Positions 1 to 11,202 of a stretch of 64,000 nt of DNA are shown here, one piece after another (the first letter of the stretch is position 1; each line of letters starts with the position of its first letter). A program made the position numbers and the translations under genes. Under the pieces are notes generated by a model. That model made no database searches. It was not told the origin of the DNA and worked only from the letters and a program-made list of their open reading frames with translations. Source of the DNA: Yponomeuta sedellus (lineage: Eukaryota > Arthropoda > Insecta > Lepidoptera > Yponomeutidae); assembly GCA_934045075.1 (NCBI GenBank), contig OW203722.1, positions 20,746,986 to 20,810,985 of the forward strand, read 5' to 3'.

Positions 1-410
1 ATAACAAGTTACAAAAAGCCATCAACAAGCTCGTATATCACACTGATTCCCCGACCGTAAAACACCTAGCAGACCATAAAAAGTAAAGTATCCAGGGAGC
101 ATAATAGGTATTTGCATAAAAAATTCTGCCCGCCCGCCCCGTTGAAGTGCGAAGATGAATAACGAGCGGCCGGGACAAACTTCTCGCCAGTTATTATTAT
201 AGTTGTCGATCAAAATCGGGGGGCCGGTCCTGAACTTTGCCGTGTCCGAAAATGTCCCTAAATTGTCCTTGAAGCGACCTAACCTAACAATTTATATTCA
301 GACCGGGGGCCTTTTTCCTCGGAACTAAGGAAAGTATATCAGATGCTCCAGAAAGATGATGCTGTTCTGAAAGATTGTCGAAATATTCCTTTATAAATAA
401 TAACAATAAC
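1..410. other. unassigned intergenic DNA
   Basis: No convincing coding region, repeat family or RNA gene is visible here. Short open frames exist but lack any recognisable motif. Confidence 0.4.
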
Positions 411-588
411 AACATTTACATACTCGCATATACATTGCTTCTGGCCCCACACTAGGATACCCTGTCGGGTACCAGAAACTGCGACATCCCAAACATGTTA
501 ACATCCAAGAACTGGGATTGTTTTTATTTTCTTTTTGTCTCCAGCCGGGGATCAAACCTAGGACCTCTCGCATGGTAGGCAGATGCAA
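411..588 (-). mobile_element. SINE-A copy (tRNA-derived SINE)
   Basis: Read on the minus strand, a tRNA-like head with box-B-type GGTTTGATCCC is followed by a body ending near the motif GCAATGTATATGCGAG. The same body recurs at 11395, 16860 (+), 38757, 39940 and 61255, so this is a dispersed family. The head is cut short inside its anticodon region. Confidence 0.65.
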
Positions 589-744
589 TAAATACTTTTA
601 GGGTCACGTCTCTAATAATGAAATAAAAAAGGATTATAATAACAAAATTCCCTGTCCCGCGAAGTCAGCATGCAGCAATGCACCATGGCAATGACGAATT
701 TTAGCGATAATTTAAATTAATAACTTACATTATAGAGCGACGGT

Positions 745-1288
745 TGTGGCCTAAAGTCGGCCCACTATAAGCGTTGCGTGGCAGAACCACCGCTTATTTT
801 TCTCAGTGGCCTAACGTCTTCCCACTGTGAGACTTGTGCCAGTACCACAGCTTAATTAGCTGTGGCCTAAAGTCTGCCCACTGTAAGAGTTGTATGGCAG
901 TACCACTGCTAAATTGGCAGTGGCCAAAAGTTTGTCCACGATAAGAGTTGTGTAGCAGTACCACTGCTAAATTAGCAGTGGCCTAAAGTCGGCCCGCTGT
1001 CAGATTTGTGTGGCAGTACCACTTACCCGTGCTAAATTAGCAGTGGCCTAAAGTCTGCTCCCAATAAGAGTTGTGTAGCAGTACCACTGCTAAATTAGCA
1101 GTGGCCTAAAGTTTGCCCAATGTAAGAGCTGTGAGGTAGTACCACTGCTAAATTAGCAGTGGCCTAAAGTTTGTCTACTGTAAGAATTGTGTGGCAGTAC
1201 CAATGCTAACTTGGCAGTGCCTTAAAGTCTGCCTACGGTCAGATTTGTGTGGCAGTACCACTGCTAAATTAGAAGTGGCCTAAAGATC
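745..1288. repeat. ~58-bp minisatellite with an internal palindrome
   Basis: The anchor GTGGCCTAAAGT recurs with start-to-start spacings of about 56-64 bp, giving roughly nine to ten degenerate units. Most units contain the palindrome CCACTGCTAAATTAGCAGTG followed by G, so each could fold into a short hairpin. No open frame runs through the array. Confidence 0.9.
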
Positions 1289-1401
1289 GTGTAGGTATTA
1301 AAAAATACATGATGTAATAAAATCCCAATATCTAACCAAATATGAGGGGTTCTTTCCGAAAATTCACAGTTCCGTTTTAAAAAAATGTGTAATATAAAAT
1401 A

Positions 1402-1655
1402 AAATCACGTCTGTATCCTAGAGAGGTAGGCAGAGTTAAGGAACTCCACTTGCCATGATCCTAACAGATCACCTTTGCCTCACCAACGTTCATTAGTAGT
1501 TGCATACACGCACTCCGGATTCGGGTATTTTTATCTTGTCCTTTGCTAATACATCCCCAATTTCGTTGAGGAATGTCCGACTGGACCTTTACCTTTCCTT
1601 CTACCCACATCGACTCGATATATTTGTTTTGTTAATCTAATACTAAAAAAATGTT
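1402..1655 (-). pseudogene. LINE-P C-terminal fragment, degenerate
   Basis: On the minus strand this is homologous to the LINE end at 7098-7463 and 9568-9714, which encodes a C-terminus ending in VSAYPSG. Here the frame is broken by substitutions and indels. No TSD was recognised. Confidence 0.55.
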
Positions 1656-2112
1656 GACGTACATAGCCGTCTACAATTCTGCAAGGGATAAGGAAGCGGG
1701 TTTTGTTCAATAAATTACATTTTATGACGCCTACTATAAAAGCCGCTACGAAACAGCTCCTGATCGTTGTTGTCTAAGCGTACTTCTTGGATTACGCAAA
1801 ATATTTTAATTTGAAATAACGAAGGCTGCATTTCTCTCTACATTTTCTTCACGAATAACATAGTGCCATTTATAAATACCACCGTTGAGAGTTCGTTTGC
1901 AAATTATCGGCATAGCCTTCCACATAGCTGCACCAAAACAAACAAATTAAATTGTTTATGTCCACTAAAGTGGAACACAGATTTGAGTTCGGGGTGTCCT
2001 CTGTTTTTCATATCGGAATGAACACGGCGGGATCCGATATAATAGAGGATACGAGATGTTTATAGTCGCTCTTATAGCTGGTTAAATGAACTAGCTAGCG
2101 GAGCACAACGTC

Positions 2113-2217
2113 ACGATAAAAGTTCCATCCCTTTATCGGCTAGCGCCATCTTGCTTTACTTCACCGCGTAAAGCGAGATGCCGCTACCCGATAGTGAGAT
2201 AAAACTTTTATCTTGAC
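2113..2217. repeat. short imperfect fold-back repeat
   Basis: The left arm begins GATAAAAGTTCCATCC and the right arm ends GATAAAACTTTTATC. Both arms also share a TATCGG/GTAGCG-type core and a GCCATCT/AGATG core in inverted order, leaving a loop of about 20 nt. It looks like a degenerate MITE or hairpin element. No family is recognised. Confidence 0.5.
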
Positions 2218-2320
2218 CTTGTGCTTCCCTAGCAGATTTATAAATATGCTATGTTCTTATATAGTGTATTTTTATCTTAGTAGTCTCTGCTGCACGTGCT
2301 TCTATTACAAAAATAATCAT

Positions 2321-2632
2321 CATCAACCCATTATGACCCCACCGAGGAGCACGGGTCTCTTCCCTGAGGAAGGTATGGGCCATACTCCACCACGGGGGCT
2401 AAGCCCGGCTTGGTGGAGGCTTGCAAGACTAGTGGCTGGTCTTACTGTAAGAAGTTTTCAAGCCGCCCTAAGCCCTCTGACTTGGCTTAACGACTGCCAT
2501 ATATCGACGGCAGCTGGCAGCAACTCCTCAACGTGCCATGCAAAGCACGGAACCGCTCGGAAAAATGCCACTAGCGTTAGTCATAGACGGTTTACCCATT
2601 CATGCACTGAACGCGCCCTGTGTTGATTTGCC
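2321..2632 (-). mobile_element. 5S-rRNA-derived SINE, diverged copy
   Basis: Read on the minus strand it follows the 21021-21380 copy from the 5S-like head (GCGCGTTCAGTGCATGAATG in place of the conserved GCGCGGTCAGGTACAGGATG) to the tail near CAGCAGTGGGG. It is one of the most diverged copies in the window and so probably an old one. An open frame across it appears to be incidental. Confidence 0.7.
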
Positions 2633-4342
2633 TTCGCGATCGTTTAAGATCACTCAGGCAGCCGGGGCTACGAGCGATTCAAAACTAATAAGTACAAATA
2701 AATCACGTCTTAACACCTACAGTTTATTAAGAGATGTATTATTTAATTGTAATTTTGCTTCATGGATTAACAAAGGCCTTAAACATTTTGGTTGAGATCC
2801 AGCCTGGGTAGCACAATGACGCGAGACGACGCGCGTGTTGTATGTCGAAAGTCGCAACTTTGAAGTACATATTCTTTGTCAAATTCTGACAGTCTCGTCC
2901 CATTGTACCAGACGGGAAACAATATAAATTTTCGTGACACACGACAAGTCTATCGATGTACGTACGAGATATCTCTGTCAGTTGAACAAGCTCAAGCCCC
3001 TCGAGATAATAATAGCGATTGGCCCAAAAATACGTAACCGTTAACTTCTGGTTGAACAATTCCTATGCGGCAAAGCACAGTATAGACCTACCCTAAACAC
3101 AGAGGAAGATACTTTACTTTTCCCTCTAATTTTGTATGCTACGTCGTTTCGTCGCATTTATTTTTCTTCTCCGCGGTCTAATTTTCTTTGTTGTCTCAGT
3201 CATTTCGTAACCAAATTTCGTGGAATGAGGTCCACGGCTGAGATGAAATTCGTATTCGGGGCGAATTGAGCAGATCGCAGCCCAAACCATTCTTAATTTG
3301 GCTTGTGCACTTCTCACTGCCACGTGTTATGAATACAAAACTTCCTAAACAAACGATGAAAAAAACGGCTGAAGTGGAATCAATCAAAATGGGTAACAAA
3401 CAGCGCGACCGTACTATAAAAATGGTTATCCTGAGCCCACGTACAGGGAAGGTACGAATAAGCAACCCTTTTGTAGAGTACTGCCTCTATTGTCGGACCC
3501 ACCGCTTAGGGTATCTTTAGACGGACAGATGAACCATTATACATCATTTTATTGTACGAGACATCAGTAAGACGGATGGGGCGGCCACTGCATGAATATT
3601 TCAGGAGGCGCATTAGGACACGGAAAAATAAATATGGCTGACTTTGCCGGCCGCATTTGTATATAAATCGTGATGCGGCCACGCGTGTTTCGCCTACGGA
3701 ATGGTCCGGGTTCCGTTGTAGAGTTATTTATCAGGAGGTCTACTCAAGACACGCATAAACCCCTCGTTTGCTTCAGCTGATGGGCTTAACCCGCATAATT
3801 TGGGGCCAGCTCAGTAATTTTTTCTCTCGTCACTTTCCGTTTGTCTCTTTGGGCTCGCGCGGTAATGAGTAGAGGCCCGTTTCAGGGCTGTGGTCATAGC
3901 TCACTGACTGAATTACAGCTTCTGAATTTTTATTAAAGCAAGTAGGTACGTGCTCTAGGGCCTTGAGAAGTGCCCAGTCGCGTGATAGGGCGTCATTAAT
4001 TGGTCGAAGCGGGCCGTTATAATGTATTCGCGATCTTCAAGATGAAAATATTCCGTGCCGCGCGCAGATTTTTACATAACCGGTGGAAGGAAGCGGTAAT
4101 TCTTTTTTGCGAGGCCTTTCTTAGGTAATTACTGGGTAGAATGGGGTTGTTGAAAACTCGGCGCTTCTGATACTTTTTTTTTTATTTTATCCTATCCGGA
4201 TTTATTAATCGTTATAGGCTCCGTTTCATTTTTCTCTACTAAGGGCTGATTTTTCAATCCTCGGATAAAGCTTAATCGTCGAATATCGTATCTAACAACC
4301 ATTTCAGAAATGTGTTATAATGGTCTTTCTTTTGTTATTTTT
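2633..4342. other. unassigned intergenic DNA
   Basis: No repeat family of the window, RNA gene or coding motif was recognised. Several overlapping short frames around 3130-3520 on both strands show no domain signature and are treated as chance. Confidence 0.4.
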
Positions 4343-4372
4343 ATCACAGAACATAAATTTATGTTCTGTGAT
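4343..4372. repeat. 30-bp perfect palindrome
   Basis: The half-site ATCACAGAACATAAA is followed directly by its exact reverse complement with no spacer. It lies in otherwise featureless AT-rich DNA. It could be a fold-back relic or a dyad binding site; function is unknown. Confidence 0.85.
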
Positions 4373-5348
4373 TGTTATATATTATTGTGTAACACTTTAT
4401 TAGAGGGATAAGTTTTACCCGAGTGTTAAAAAATGAGCCCTAAAGAAAAGCACCATCTTGTAGAGCCATTGTTTTGTCACCAAACCTTTCGGGCTACAAG
4501 TACCTAGTGTGACAGACAAAACGTCTGACTTCCCGACCCAAAACTTCGTATTTCATTCCGACAGCTCGTCAAATCGTCTTTCCGAAGTGCCGTAAAAAGC
4601 AAATATTATCCCCGCAAAACAGCAGCGAACAAGCGCAAATTGCAGCACCTAAACTAAACGGCCGTGCGGATATCTTATTGTGTTAGGTGGGTATTTACCT
4701 GATACGGCACAATAACTCTTGTCCACATCCGCAGTGGGAAAGCGAGAGGTGTTTGATATAAATTCTGCCGACGACGCTAGCTGGGGACCGGGCGCCGATA
4801 AGGCTCGCCCGCGTATTGTCAAACATGTGCGAGTAATGCGCTGTATTTAGTTTCCGAAGCGTTTAGGGTTTCCGAAGAGATTGAACAAAGAATCTATGGT
4901 TCAAACATTTAGTATTTTTGAAAATCCTTTATTGTTCATCAGAAATGATACACCGAGTTGAAATAATAAAGAATTTCTAAAGGGCATGTTGAGAAAAGTG
5001 GGCAAATATATTTTGCATGTTGAGAGTGTTATAGGCTATCCTTATTATAAAGTAGTGTAGGCACGTGTTCTTTTTATATTTAAGTTCAACTTTTTCTGAA
5101 GTAATACTGCGGAAAGTACATTGTAGATAAACTTACCCATTGCGAAAATGTATTGAAAATATGCTGTACATAAATAACTTATAATGGATACTTATCTAGG
5201 TCCAGCACGCTGAAATTACCTGTAAGTTATGTTATGTCTTACTTGAAATAACTAAGCATTTCTATATTGAATCCTTTCACCCTTCTTTACAAGATAAAAA
5301 TTACTTCGCTAGACTTATTTAATTTTATGATTTTATTTTTAATATTAA
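4373..5348. other. unassigned intergenic DNA
   Basis: AT-rich sequence with no coding, RNA or repeat signature that I recognise. Confidence 0.4.
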
Positions 5349-5876
5349 CTAGCTGACCCAGCGAACTTCGTACCGCCTAACAGTCGATTCTTTATGTTTT
5401 TTTTTTCTTCTCTCCGTAAGAACCATTTTCGTACTTCAAGTAATATTGTAGACGATACGTTTTTATTTCTGTAATTAATTACCTAAGTATTTCTAATTTT
5501 TATTTTCATGAGCCCACTTAGTATGCGTAACGCCATCTGTTGGCGAGATGTGACAAAAAAACAATAAAGCGTGACATCACACGCGTCAGTGCAGCAGGAC
5601 CTTTGCGCATGCGTATTATCGATTGCAGAAAGCAATCTGTGACCCCCATCGCGGCCATATTGGGCAGTCATTCTGTTTTCCAGCCTTCTCTAACCGCCGC
5701 ACAACGCCCGCGTGGCACATAACAAATAAATTTGGTCTTTTTCATTGCTGAAAGGCAGTCCATCCGTAACAAATATTCTATAAAAAGAATTAGCGAAATC
5801 GGTTCAGCTGCTCTCGAAATTTGCGCTTACCATCACATTCAGCTATTCATTTTTATATTATAGATAGTTATAGATA
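5349..5876 (+). mobile_element. repeat G, long form
   Basis: It begins CTAGCTGACCCAGCGAACTTCG-type sequence and ends with the conserved block AGCGAAATCGGTTCAGCTGC before a TATTATAGATAG tail, like shorter copies at 6206, 6365 and 34893 (-). This copy carries about 330 bp of extra, more GC-rich internal sequence (roughly 5430-5755), so it may be a longer master or a composite. The family resembles 3' regions of insect non-LTR elements; that assignment is inference. Confidence 0.6.
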
Positions 5877-5896
5877 GACCTTTTGTCTATTTTTTA

Positions 5897-6009
5897 TGTA
5901 CGTACGTCCCACTGCAGGCCACAGGCCTTCTCTCAGAAAGAGAGAGTATGGGCTTAATTAACACGCGAGCCCACGCGGATTGGCAATTTTAGGTAGCGCT
6001 GAGGTATTT
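5897..6009 (-). mobile_element. SINE-C tail fragment
   Basis: On the minus strand it carries the SINE-C 3' block seen at 57297-57600, including GCTGAGGTATTT-type sequence and CCTTCTCTCAGA next to GAGAGAGTATGGGC. The tRNA-like head is missing. Confidence 0.6.
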
Positions 6010-6205
6010 ATGCTTTTGTTTATTGCTACAGAGTATTTCTTATTAATAATTGTTTTCGCTTTCAATCTATTTTGTATTTTTATTTTGGTTCAATGTTATT
6101 ATTCAATGGACCTACCTGACATTAATATCCGAAGTCGCTTCGAGACGAACCAGCAATGGTTTAACGAAGCAGTAAAGGAATAAAATGTGTATTTTTATAA
6201 CAGTA

Positions 6206-6364
6206 TTAGCTGACTCAGCGAACTTCTTTCCGCCTAATAGTCGATTCTTTAATATTTTTTTACTTCAAAGAATATTCTAAAAAAAAGAATTAGCGAAATC
6301 GGTTCAGCTGCTCTCGAGATTTGCGCTTACCAACACATTTAGCGATTCATTTTTATATTATAGA
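6206..6364 (+). mobile_element. repeat G, short copy
   Basis: Begins TAGCTGACTCAGCGAACTTC and ends in the TTTTATATTATAGA tail. It directly abuts the next copy head to tail. Confidence 0.65.
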
Positions 6365-6542
6365 CTAGCTGACCCAGCGAACTTCGTACCGCCTAACAGT
6401 CGATTCTTTTTATTTTCTCTGGCAAGAACCACCCTCGTACCTCAAGGCATATTCTAGAATAAGAATTAGCGAAATCGGTTCAGCTGCTCTCGAGATTTGC
6501 GTTTACCAACACATTCAGCGATCCATTTTTGTATTATAGATA
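6365..6542 (+). mobile_element. repeat G, short copy
   Basis: Begins CTAGCTGACCCAGCGAACTT and ends GTATTATAGATA. It starts exactly where the previous copy ends, so the two form a head-to-tail pair in the tail of the first copy. Confidence 0.7.
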
Positions 6543-6821
6543 AATAATTTAAAAAAAATGCCTTTTTATTATACTTTTGCTGCGTCGTCTTGTTACACTA
6601 AATGTTTTATCTTTCTTTTATCCATGTATCCATAATTATATAAGGGCACTGAAAGCATGCCCGGTTTCAGCGCCCCACTTGCGACACCCAAACAGCGTTG
6701 TGCAAACACGCGCTAGGGTCTAAACCTAAATTTCCTTAAGTGCGGGCTAACGAGTGTTGCCGCCGCTAAACATCCACCCGGGCTTACGGCTCGCCGACAT
6801 GCGAGCAAACTGTTTATATTA

Positions 6822-6930
6822 TTAGACCGTTTGCTAACTTTCAATTGTATTCGCTGAATGCCGGGGCCGTGTCCACAAGCCGTGAATTAGTATTTCAGTC
6901 CTGATATTTGATTTGTTGTTAACAAAGTTT
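6822..6930 (+). repeat. direct repeat, left copy (with 7549-7650)
   Basis: The block from GACCGTTTGCTAACTTTCAA through CAGTCCTGATATTTGATTTG recurs at 7549-7650 with about 85-90 percent identity. The pair flanks a truncated LINE. Origin is unknown. Confidence 0.7.
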
Positions 6931-7097
6931 GGGCCAATTTCTGAATTGAGAATTACGCTAAGTAAATAGTTAACTGTAGATTTGTCTCTTAGAATTTCTC
7001 AGAAAAGAGCGTGACAGAAAGTTGCTTAAGTATTTACTTAGCGCAACTCAATCCAGACACTGGCCCTTTGAGCTACAATTCGGTATTAAATGGGAAC

Positions 7098-7463
7098 GTA
7101 CATACACATATATACATAACCTCACGCCTTTGTCCCAGAGGGGTAGGCAGAGACCAGGGACTGCCACTTGCGACGATCCTGACAGATCACCTACGCTTCA
7201 TCAACGTTCATAAGTCGTTGCATGCACGCACGCCTTCTCCGGGCACTTTTTATCTTTCCCTTTGTATGTCCGCCTGGGACGTCCCTTACCAGCCCTTCCA
7301 TTCACATTCGCAATATATATTTGTTTCGTCAATCTTTTTTCCTTCATCCTCTCCACATGTCTAAACCAACCCAACATTCCTTTCTCAATTCTAGTCACTA
7401 CATCCTCTTTCATGTGGACTGAAAAAGGATCAGTCCACAACGTTCTCTAATCAGACTATTGCG
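7098..7463 (-). pseudogene. LINE-P 5'-truncated insertion, broken reverse transcriptase C-terminus
   Basis: This is the 3' end of a non-LTR retrotransposon inserted on the minus strand and flanked by the 11-bp TSD TAAATGGGAAC (7087-7097 and 7464-7474). One frame, about 7201-7440, encodes a region with GMLGWFRHVERMKEKRLTKQ and KGRPRRTY, typical of the C-terminal region downstream of the RT domain in insect LINEs. A second frame, ending with TGA at 7122-7124, encodes LVSAYPSG near the C-terminus. The two are out of frame, and the second also has an in-frame TAG, so the copy is dead. The element's 3' tail is a degenerate (TATG)n. LINE clade is uncertain; RTE-like is a guess. Confidence 0.8.
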
Positions 7464-7488
7464 TAAATGGGAACTAAGAATAAAATAC

Positions 7489-7527
7489 AAAATGGAAACA
7501 AGCACTTTTATGTGCTCGTTTCCATTT
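7489..7527. repeat. 16-bp hairpin
   Basis: The arm AAATGGAAACAAGCAC is followed by a 6-nt loop and its reverse complement with one mismatch. A degenerate version may lie near 7690-7730. Confidence 0.7.
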
Positions 7528-7548
7528 AGTATAATTATGTGTTATGAG

Positions 7549-7650
7549 GCCGTTTACTAACTTTCAATCGTATTCGCTGAATGCCGAGGCCACGTCACGA
7601 GCCGTGAATTAATATTTCAGTCCTGAGATATTTGATTTGTTGCTGACAAA
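7549..7650 (+). repeat. direct repeat, right copy (with 6822-6930)
   Basis: Second copy of the block containing GTATTCGCTGAATGCCG. See the left copy at 6822. Confidence 0.7.
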
Positions 7651-7788
7651 CGTAGAGCAACAGATCGGCAATAAATAGGCACTAAGAAGAAAACACTAAA
7701 TGGTAACATGCACTTAGGATATGTGTGCTTTCTTTTAGAAGTTCCTGGTACCTAACGGTAATGCGTTGGCTTATATAACCATATTTTT

Positions 7789-7872
7789 CTTCTCCTTCAG
7801 GCTATATTAGTCCACTGCTGGACATAGCCCTCCCATAATGAGCGCCATAGCGCAAGGTTGTGCCATCATCAT
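7789..7872 (-). mobile_element. SINE-D / LINE-Q 3'-end fragment
   Basis: On the minus strand it reads GGGAGGGCTATGTCCAGCAG and ends TATAGCCTGAAGGAGAAG, the 3' end shared by SINE-D and LINE-Q. It is truncated after about 84 bp. Confidence 0.7.
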
Positions 7873-8831
7873 TTATCCATATTACATACCTTAAAATAGA
7901 CGCAACACACTGTGTTTATAATTTTAGACTGTCTGAAGGTAGAATGAACAAGAATGATACCTTACACCTCGAGGGGGTGGGGGTGATTTTATTTGCGTAG
8001 CGTGATTTCTAAAAAAAATTGTTTATAATAAAAAGACATCCTGGAGTTCGCTTTTTCGTTGAATTTTAAACGTTTTCTAGAGAGGATGCATAAAACATAA
8101 CTAGAATATTTATAAACACTTTAAACATTATAAAGTTCGAGTTGAGTCCGATTTCTATGGCGATTTCCTGACTAGAATATCACATGTAACTAGAATATAC
8201 AGGTCAAATTATAAAATGTATTAGTCATAAAGAAAAAACAAAACACTATGTTTATTTATCTTTTAAAATGGCCTCTCCGATTGTACGTAATGGGTTGACA
8301 AAAATGTCTAATTTTTCCATAATGTCTTGAATTGGGGTAGACGATACCTGGGATAATGATAATTATGTTCATTATTGAGAATAAATTATTATGCACTTTG
8401 ATATTAAGGGGGCTGGGAAGCAGCATTTGGGACTCACGCAAATGACTGACCTTTCTCGATTCAAGATTTGCAGAATGGTGAACGTAGGCCTACACATATT
8501 TATTGGCATTAAGATTAAGCACTTGAGTGGCTTAGATTACTGGAAGTTTAAAGGTAATTTTACGGTACTGTATCCCATAAAACGTAGACCATTAGGTTTA
8601 CAATTATGACCGAATTATGTAGAGTTGAAACATTCCAATTACCTTTGTCAACTTTCAACTGTATTTGATAGATATCTTTGATATTATGCCTTTGGTTTGC
8701 ATTTTGACAGTTTAGATATGAACTAGAAAGTAATTATAAGTAAGTAAGAAACGGTAGAAAGGAAAGGGATAAATATGATACGTGATGCTCTGTTGTGTTT
8801 TCATTAATTTGAATGAAAACACAACATTACA
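7873..8831. other. unassigned intergenic DNA
   Basis: AT-rich, with no recognised repeat. Short frames at 8256-8609 show no motif. Confidence 0.4.
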
Positions 8832-9124
8832 TTAGTGCATTAAAAATAAAAATAGTATAATCATGTGGGTACAGCGATATCATTCCGATGTAAAAACCTA
8901 ACTGCAAAGTAGGTAGTCGGGGCTGTAAGTGATGCAATCTACTTCAGCCAGATGTCGCTGCCTATACGTAATACAGAGAATAGTGTAAAGAGGTTCGATA
9001 TTTCACTGATGCCGGTGAGTCGCCCCTTAGCTTAGTTGGATAGAGCGCTGGCACGGATAGCCAGAGGTCGCGGGTTCGAATCCCGGCATGGGTGGAATTT
9101 TTAGCCTCTAAATAGGTTTTTTAG
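8832..9124 (+). mobile_element. SINE-B copy, nearly full length
   Basis: It starts TTAGTGCATTAAAAATAAAA, continues through GTGGGTACAGCGATATC and the block GTAGTCGGGGCTGTAAGTGA, and ends with a tRNA-like unit (9021-9094) plus GCCTCTAAATAGGTTTTTT. The tRNA-like unit has a D-arm/box A (TAGCTTAGTTGG), a perfect CTGGC/GCCAG anticodon stem and box B (GGGTTCGAATCCC). Its position at the 3' end is unusual for a SINE. Confidence 0.8.
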
Positions 9125-9544
9125 GATTCAATGATTGAAACGAAAACACTAAGCGCCCTATAGATTTTAGTGTTCGTCAGATATTGAATAATAGCAATGG
9201 TGAGGGAAACACGAAACTTCAAGAAACGTAAGTAAAGCTAGCGTAAGCTGTTTATTGGGAATCGTTACTTTTTACGGGCATTGTGCTATTACAGAGAGTT
9301 AAGCTATATTCTGAGGAAATTGTTCCGTGCCCATTCCTATCGGTATTTGATTTTGCCGTAATAATTCGCTTATAGTAATGTTGTTAGGTTTTTGAGGAAT
9401 TTCATAAACGCGATTTTATAGCCTCGGCGGCCTAGAGGTATTTCGTCTGATAACAATGCCTTGGGTCATCAGATCGATTCCAGTTTATTCACATGATCTC
9501 AGTCATAATTCCTTGTTTCTTACGGCATATCAGGTTCTAAGCTA

Positions 9545-9868
9545 TTATCGTGGTATAGGTGCCGTGCCGGCATCCGGAACCGGAGTGCGTGCTTGCAACG
9601 ACTTATGAACGTTGATGAAGCGAAGGTGATCTGTCAGGATTGTGGCAAGTGGCAGTCCCTGGTCTCTGCCTACCCCTCTGGGATACAGGCGTGAGGTTAT
9701 GTATGTATGTATGTAGGTGCCGTGCAAGCCTGCTCCATCTAAAACAATGCCCCAGGCACTGCAGCGTCCAAGTATTCCCTTCGCCCATCTAGTGTGAGTG
9801 AAGGTGGCACTAGACTAAATAAATCTTGTATAAATCGTGTCTTTTGAGAGATGCAAAGGCCCTTATAG
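9545..9868 (+). mobile_element. SINE-E body fragment, split by a LINE
   Basis: The parts 9545-9567 and 9715-9868 match the SINE-E body at 20535-20690 (GGTATAGGTGC, GCCCATCTAGTGTGA, GTATAAATCGT, AGATGCAAA). The interruption is the LINE-P insertion at 9568-9714. Confidence 0.7.
9568..9714 (+). pseudogene. LINE-P 5'-truncated insertion with C-terminal codons
   Basis: Flanked by the 11-bp TSD AGGTGCCGTGC (9557-9567 and 9715-9725) inside SINE-E. Its frame from CGGAACCGG to TGA at about 9690 encodes a C-terminus with RLMNVDEAKVICQD and LVSAYPSGIQA, then stops before a (ATGT)n tail. It shows that the widespread block GGCAGTCCCTGGTCTCTGCC is the end of a LINE ORF and not an untranslated region. Confidence 0.85.
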
Positions 9869-9896
9869 CAGGGTATTTAACATAACATTTTACATA

Positions 9897-10088
9897 TATA
9901 GGGAAGAGCGGGTGATCGTGCTCCTCTACTATAAAGGGAAATTTCCCGCCAGGCAGATCGTATGCCTGGGGACGGCCGGTCCAACTATTGTTAGTCGGAC
10001 GTTATATTTATGGTATGTCATTGAAACACTTTGATTGCGCGATGTTGGAGTTTGTAGTGCGCGCGCAGAGATGACATGTGCTCGCCAC
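9897..10088. repeat. terminal direct repeat, left, of the TRIM-like element
   Basis: Starts TATAGGGAAGAGCGGGTGAT and ends GTGCTCGCCAC. Partner at 11203-11394. Confidence 0.8.
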
Positions 10089-10475
10089 ATAACTCCCCTT
10101 CAAGACCGTAGCTACACATAGCTAGGTCTGATAGGAATCGAAGTCTGTGCTCTAAAGCCTGCAAGTGCCAAAGGACGCTGAGTCAGTGAGTCGACTAGCG
10201 GTTGAGGGTGTTCGGCGGCTAACAGTCACTTCACCGGCGACTGTACCATGGAGCCCGCTCATGTGGTAGGAATCGGTGAAGGCTGTTGTACCACTGGCAA
10301 CGTGTGCTGTTGCTGTGTGGCTGCCGTGCCGAAGGGATTGGATGAAGATCACCATCAGTCCCAGTAGTCGGTGCGTTGACTGTAGTGGAACTGATAAGGT
10401 GAGAAGGAAGATTGCTGGCCTTGCTTTGAGACTAATGTATGTGGGGCGCTGCGAGAGCGAAGGAAGGTTGACAAT

Positions 10476-11170
10476 TTAAAAACCTATTTAGAGGCTAAAA
10501 ATTTCACCCATGCCGGGATTCGAACCCGCAACCTCTGGCTATCCGTGCCAGCGCTCTACCAATTGAGCCAATGGGCGACTCACCGGCATCAGTGAAATTT
10601 TGAACCGCTTTACACTATTCTCTGTATTAAGTACAGGCAGCGACATCTGGCTTAAGCAAATTGCATCACTTACAGCCCCGACTACCTACTTTGCAGTTAG
10701 GTTTTACATCGGAACGATATCACTGTACCCACCATGATTATACTATTTTTATTTTTAATGCACTAACCCGTCAATCCCGGCATGGGTGAAATTTTTAGCC
10801 TCTAAATAGGTTTTTAAATTTGTCCTTAGCACGGGTTAGTGCATTAAAAATAAAAATAGTATAATCATGTGGGTACAGTGATATCGTTCCGATGTAAAAC
10901 ATAACTGCAAAGTAGGTAGTCGGGGCTGTAAGTGATGCAACTTTATTAAGCCAGATGTCGCTGACTGTACGTAATACAGAGAATAGTGTAAAGAGGTTCA
11001 AAATTTCACTGATGCCGGTGAGTCGCCCATTGGCTCAATTGGTAGAGCGCTGGCACGGATAGCCAGAGGTTGCGGGTTCGAATCCCGGTATGGGTGAAAT
11101 TTTTAACCTCTAAATAGGTTTTTAAATTTGTCCTTAGCACGGGTTAGTGCATTAAAAATATAAATAGTAT
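10476..11170. mobile_element. SINE-B inverted pair inside the TRIM-like element
   Basis: A minus-strand SINE-B (10476-10770) is followed by a short plus-strand remnant (about 10771-10818) and then a plus-strand SINE-B (about 10819-11170). The whole block is flanked by the 12-bp duplication AAGGTTGACAAT (10464-10475, 11171-11182), so it appears to have entered as one unit. Both tRNA-like units keep the CTGGC/GCCAG stem. Confidence 0.75.
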
Positions 11171-11202
11171 AAGGTTGACAATGTTCTGTCAGGGGTCACC
11201 AC

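Noticed and set aside
745..1288. Repeated ~58-bp units as a CRISPR array
   Set aside because: Units are contiguous and degenerate with no unique spacers, no cas genes, and the context is eukaryotic.
9021..9094. Several tRNA-like sequences with good A and B boxes (9021, 11028, 42012, 52888, 53877 and others) as tRNA genes
   Set aside because: They sit at fixed positions in repeated elements with TSDs, have irregular anticodon loops (C where U33 is expected) and mismatched T or acceptor stems. They are SINE parts.
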